A stretch of 53,308 nucleotides of DNA from contig JAGHCW010000226.1 in the NCBI GenBank assembly GCA_021160245.1, forward strand, positions 1-53,308. The letters are read 5' to 3'. Under the pieces are notes generated by a model that was not told the DNA's origin, did not search any database, and saw only the letters and a program-made list of their open reading frames with translations. Made by a program: the position numbers and the translations under genes. This stretch comes from a bacterium (GTDB lineage: Bacteria > B130-G9). Below are positions 52,053 to 53,308 of the stretch, piece by piece (the first letter of the stretch is position 1; the number at the start of each line of letters is the position of its first letter).

Positions 52053-52551
52053 CGCGGGCGAGGGCAACATTCACGCCGACCCGATGTTCGTGTCAGGCCC
52101 GCTTGGTGACTATTATCTTAATCCGCTCAGCCCATGTATCGACGCCGGTAGCCAAACTGCCGTCGCCGCGGGCCTCTCTGACATGACAACACAGGCCGAT
52201 GAGGCGCTCGATTTAGACGAGGTCGATATGGGCTACCACTTCCCTCTGTCGGACTCGACGCCACCATGCAATATCATCATCACCTCGCCACCGGACTTCT
52301 TCTACAACACGATCCTGCTGACCTGGACGGCGATTGAAAAGGCCGACCGCTACTACTTTGAGTATGACATCGGCGGCAGCATCGGTTCCCTCGAATGGCA
52401 CGACACTTGGCTAAGGCTGATATCTGCCGACCAGGGCTCCTGGGACGGCTTTGTTGCAGTGGGCACGATGCACTACCGGGTCTCCGCGCTTGATGCCGCT
52501 GGCGCCGTAATCGACGGCCCGACCGCCTGGAAGCCCTGCACCTGTTACTAA
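52053..52551 (+). pseudogene. 5'-truncated beta-helix/surface protein tail
   Basis: The frame reads GDAGEGNIHADPMFVSGPLG from the base after the glycosyltransferase stop, then NPLSPCIDAGSQT, typical of the last coil of right-handed beta-helix (Pectate-lyase-like) surface proteins. A fibronectin-like end domain follows, SPPDFFYNTILLTWTAIEKA, and the protein ends in a Cys-rich CTCY. There is no signal peptide or RBS, so the N-terminal part is lost. ATG 52084 inside is not a real start. The intact type is represented by the next gene. Confidence 0.75.
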
Positions 52552-52826
52552 GCGAACGTTGATGCGATAAGGGTCAGTTCTCCCGACCAAGAAGTCCGAC
52601 AACTGGGCTGAAGCTTGCACGTCCATGAAGCGATAATTGAGGGCGCCGGCAAGTTCATTCGAGCTCTGCCGGCGACTCATGTCTCCCCCTCGGTTTCCGT
52701 GCGAATTGACAATCCTGGTCAATTCTGCTTAATTAACGTCACACTAATAACTTGCGAGAATGTGAATATGGAAACCGACGGGACGTAGCGGCTCTGCACA
52801 TCCCGCCAAAAATAGGAGGCTGAACC
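52552..52826. other. 275-bp intergenic region
   Basis: No gene. It contains the promoter and palindrome for the next gene (52703-52734). Confidence 0.6.
52703..52734 (+). promoter_or_regulatory. promoter with overlapping palindrome
   Basis: TTGACA (52706-52711), 17 nt, TTAATT (52729-52734). GAATTGAC (52703-52710) and GTCAATTC (52718-52725) are perfect inverted repeats covering the -35 element, a likely operator. Confidence 0.5.
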
Positions 52827-53308
52827 ATGAGAAAGAGCCAATTGTTGACGGTGTTCGTCGCGCTGTTTTTGACGTTGGGTCTGGTCAGTTTGGGCGGCGC
52901 AGCTGATTATTATGTTAATGGAGCGTCCGGAGATGACGCCAGCGACGGAAGCGAGGGCAGTCCGTGGCAGACGATCACTCACGCGCTTCTCTCCGTCGAG
53001 GATACCGGCGTGACCCCGGCGACGATCTTTGTTGCTGCCGGGACATACGCCGCCTCGACCAATGGTGAGACATTCCCACTCAATATGCAAAGTTGGGTCT
53101 CGCTATCGGGGGAGGATGCCGAGACGACGATTCTCGACGCGGAGAGTGATTCCAACCACGTCATCTATGCGTCCGAAGTCGATGAGCTGACAATCGAGGG
53201 ATTCACCATAACCGGCGGCTACGCCAGCATCGGTAATGGTCTTGACCTCGACGGCGGTGGAATATGCCTTTCGCAGAGCTCGCCCACAATCTCCGGCAAC
53301 ATCATCAC
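52827..53308 (+). CDS. secreted right-handed beta-helix protein (3' end outside window)
   Basis: It starts at ATG 52827 with AGGAGG about 8 nt upstream and runs off the window. Signal peptide MRKSQLLTVFVALFLTLG; then ADYYVNGASGDDASDGSEGS and PWQTITHALL, typical of DUF1565-type surface proteins; then beta-helix coils (ELTIEGFTITGGYAS, GGGICLSQSSPTISGN). Probably a cell-surface or polysaccharide-binding protein. It is a paralogue of the truncated tail just upstream. Confidence 0.9.
   Translation, partial: MRKSQLLTVFVALFLTLGLVSLGGAADYYVNGASGDDASDGSEGSPWQTITHALLSVEDTGVTPATIFVAAGTYAASTNGETFPLNMQSWVSLSGEDAETTILDAESDSNHVIYASEVDELTIEGFTITGGYASIGNGLDLDGGGICLSQSSPTISGNII

Overview
This is a chromosomal window from an uncultivated, probably diderm bacterium. 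Secreted lipoproteins and periplasmic-type proteins (BtuF-like, M23, CcdA), gingipain-like and papain-like exoproteases, huge Ig-repeat proteins, beta-helix proteins and FGE-fold proteins are mixed with ordinary bacterial housekeeping genes. The style resembles FCB-group or neighbouring candidate phyla known from metagenomes, but nothing here fixes a phylum. TTG is used as a start codon unusually often.

Layout. 1-4000 is accessory DNA: the 3' part of a Fic gene translationally coupled to a 43-residue ORF and a HEPN/DUF4145-like ORF, a lone acyl-CoA dehydrogenase, a degraded methyltransferase-like tail and a HicB-HicA toxin-antitoxin pair. 4064-16574 is a long plus-strand housekeeping block: fabD, (orphan DNA methyltransferase), fabG, acpP, fabF, rnc, ffh, rpsP, khpA, rimM, trmD, rplS, coaD, an in-frame rbfA-nrnA fusion and truB. 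It covers fatty-acid synthesis, SRP, ribosome maturation and tRNA modification. 16618-24432 continues on plus with ccdA, a BtuF-like lipoprotein, a flavin reductase-like protein, a secreted FGE-fold protein, nth, a C39/BtrH-like protein and an M23 peptidase lipoprotein. 24454-28590 is a minus-strand run: pdxA, a COG2403-type GTPase, a YfcE-type phosphodiesterase and mtnA.

28962-31430 (minus) holds a membrane-anchored caspase-family protein and an FGE-fold protein. They share one reading frame broken only by a single TAA. The FGE C-terminus has the NNC codon pattern of a diversity-generating-retroelement target, and a perfect hairpin lies 43 bp past its stop. mnmE (plus), a STAS/HisKA-like regulator and a GT-C-like membrane protein follow.

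36052-48212 (minus) is the most distinctive region: a 2410-residue secreted protein (C25-like head, 16 Ig-like repeats, ASH domain), then two parallel cassettes. Each cassette has a TTGACA promoter, a structured leader of about 160 nt that is strongly conserved between the two copies, a gene for a nearly identical 39-residue peptide ending in a Gly/Ser/Cys-rich core, about 90 nt of spacer, a secreted cysteine protease (C25 in one, papain-like C1 in the other, with homologous C-terminal domains) and a related terminator. I did not recognise this as a described system. The peptides look like ribosomally made, modified-peptide (RiPP) precursors, but no modifying enzyme lies in the window.

48376-53308 (plus) has metG, purN, a GT4 glycosyltransferase, the 5'-truncated tail of a beta-helix protein and the start of another beta-helix protein that runs off the window.
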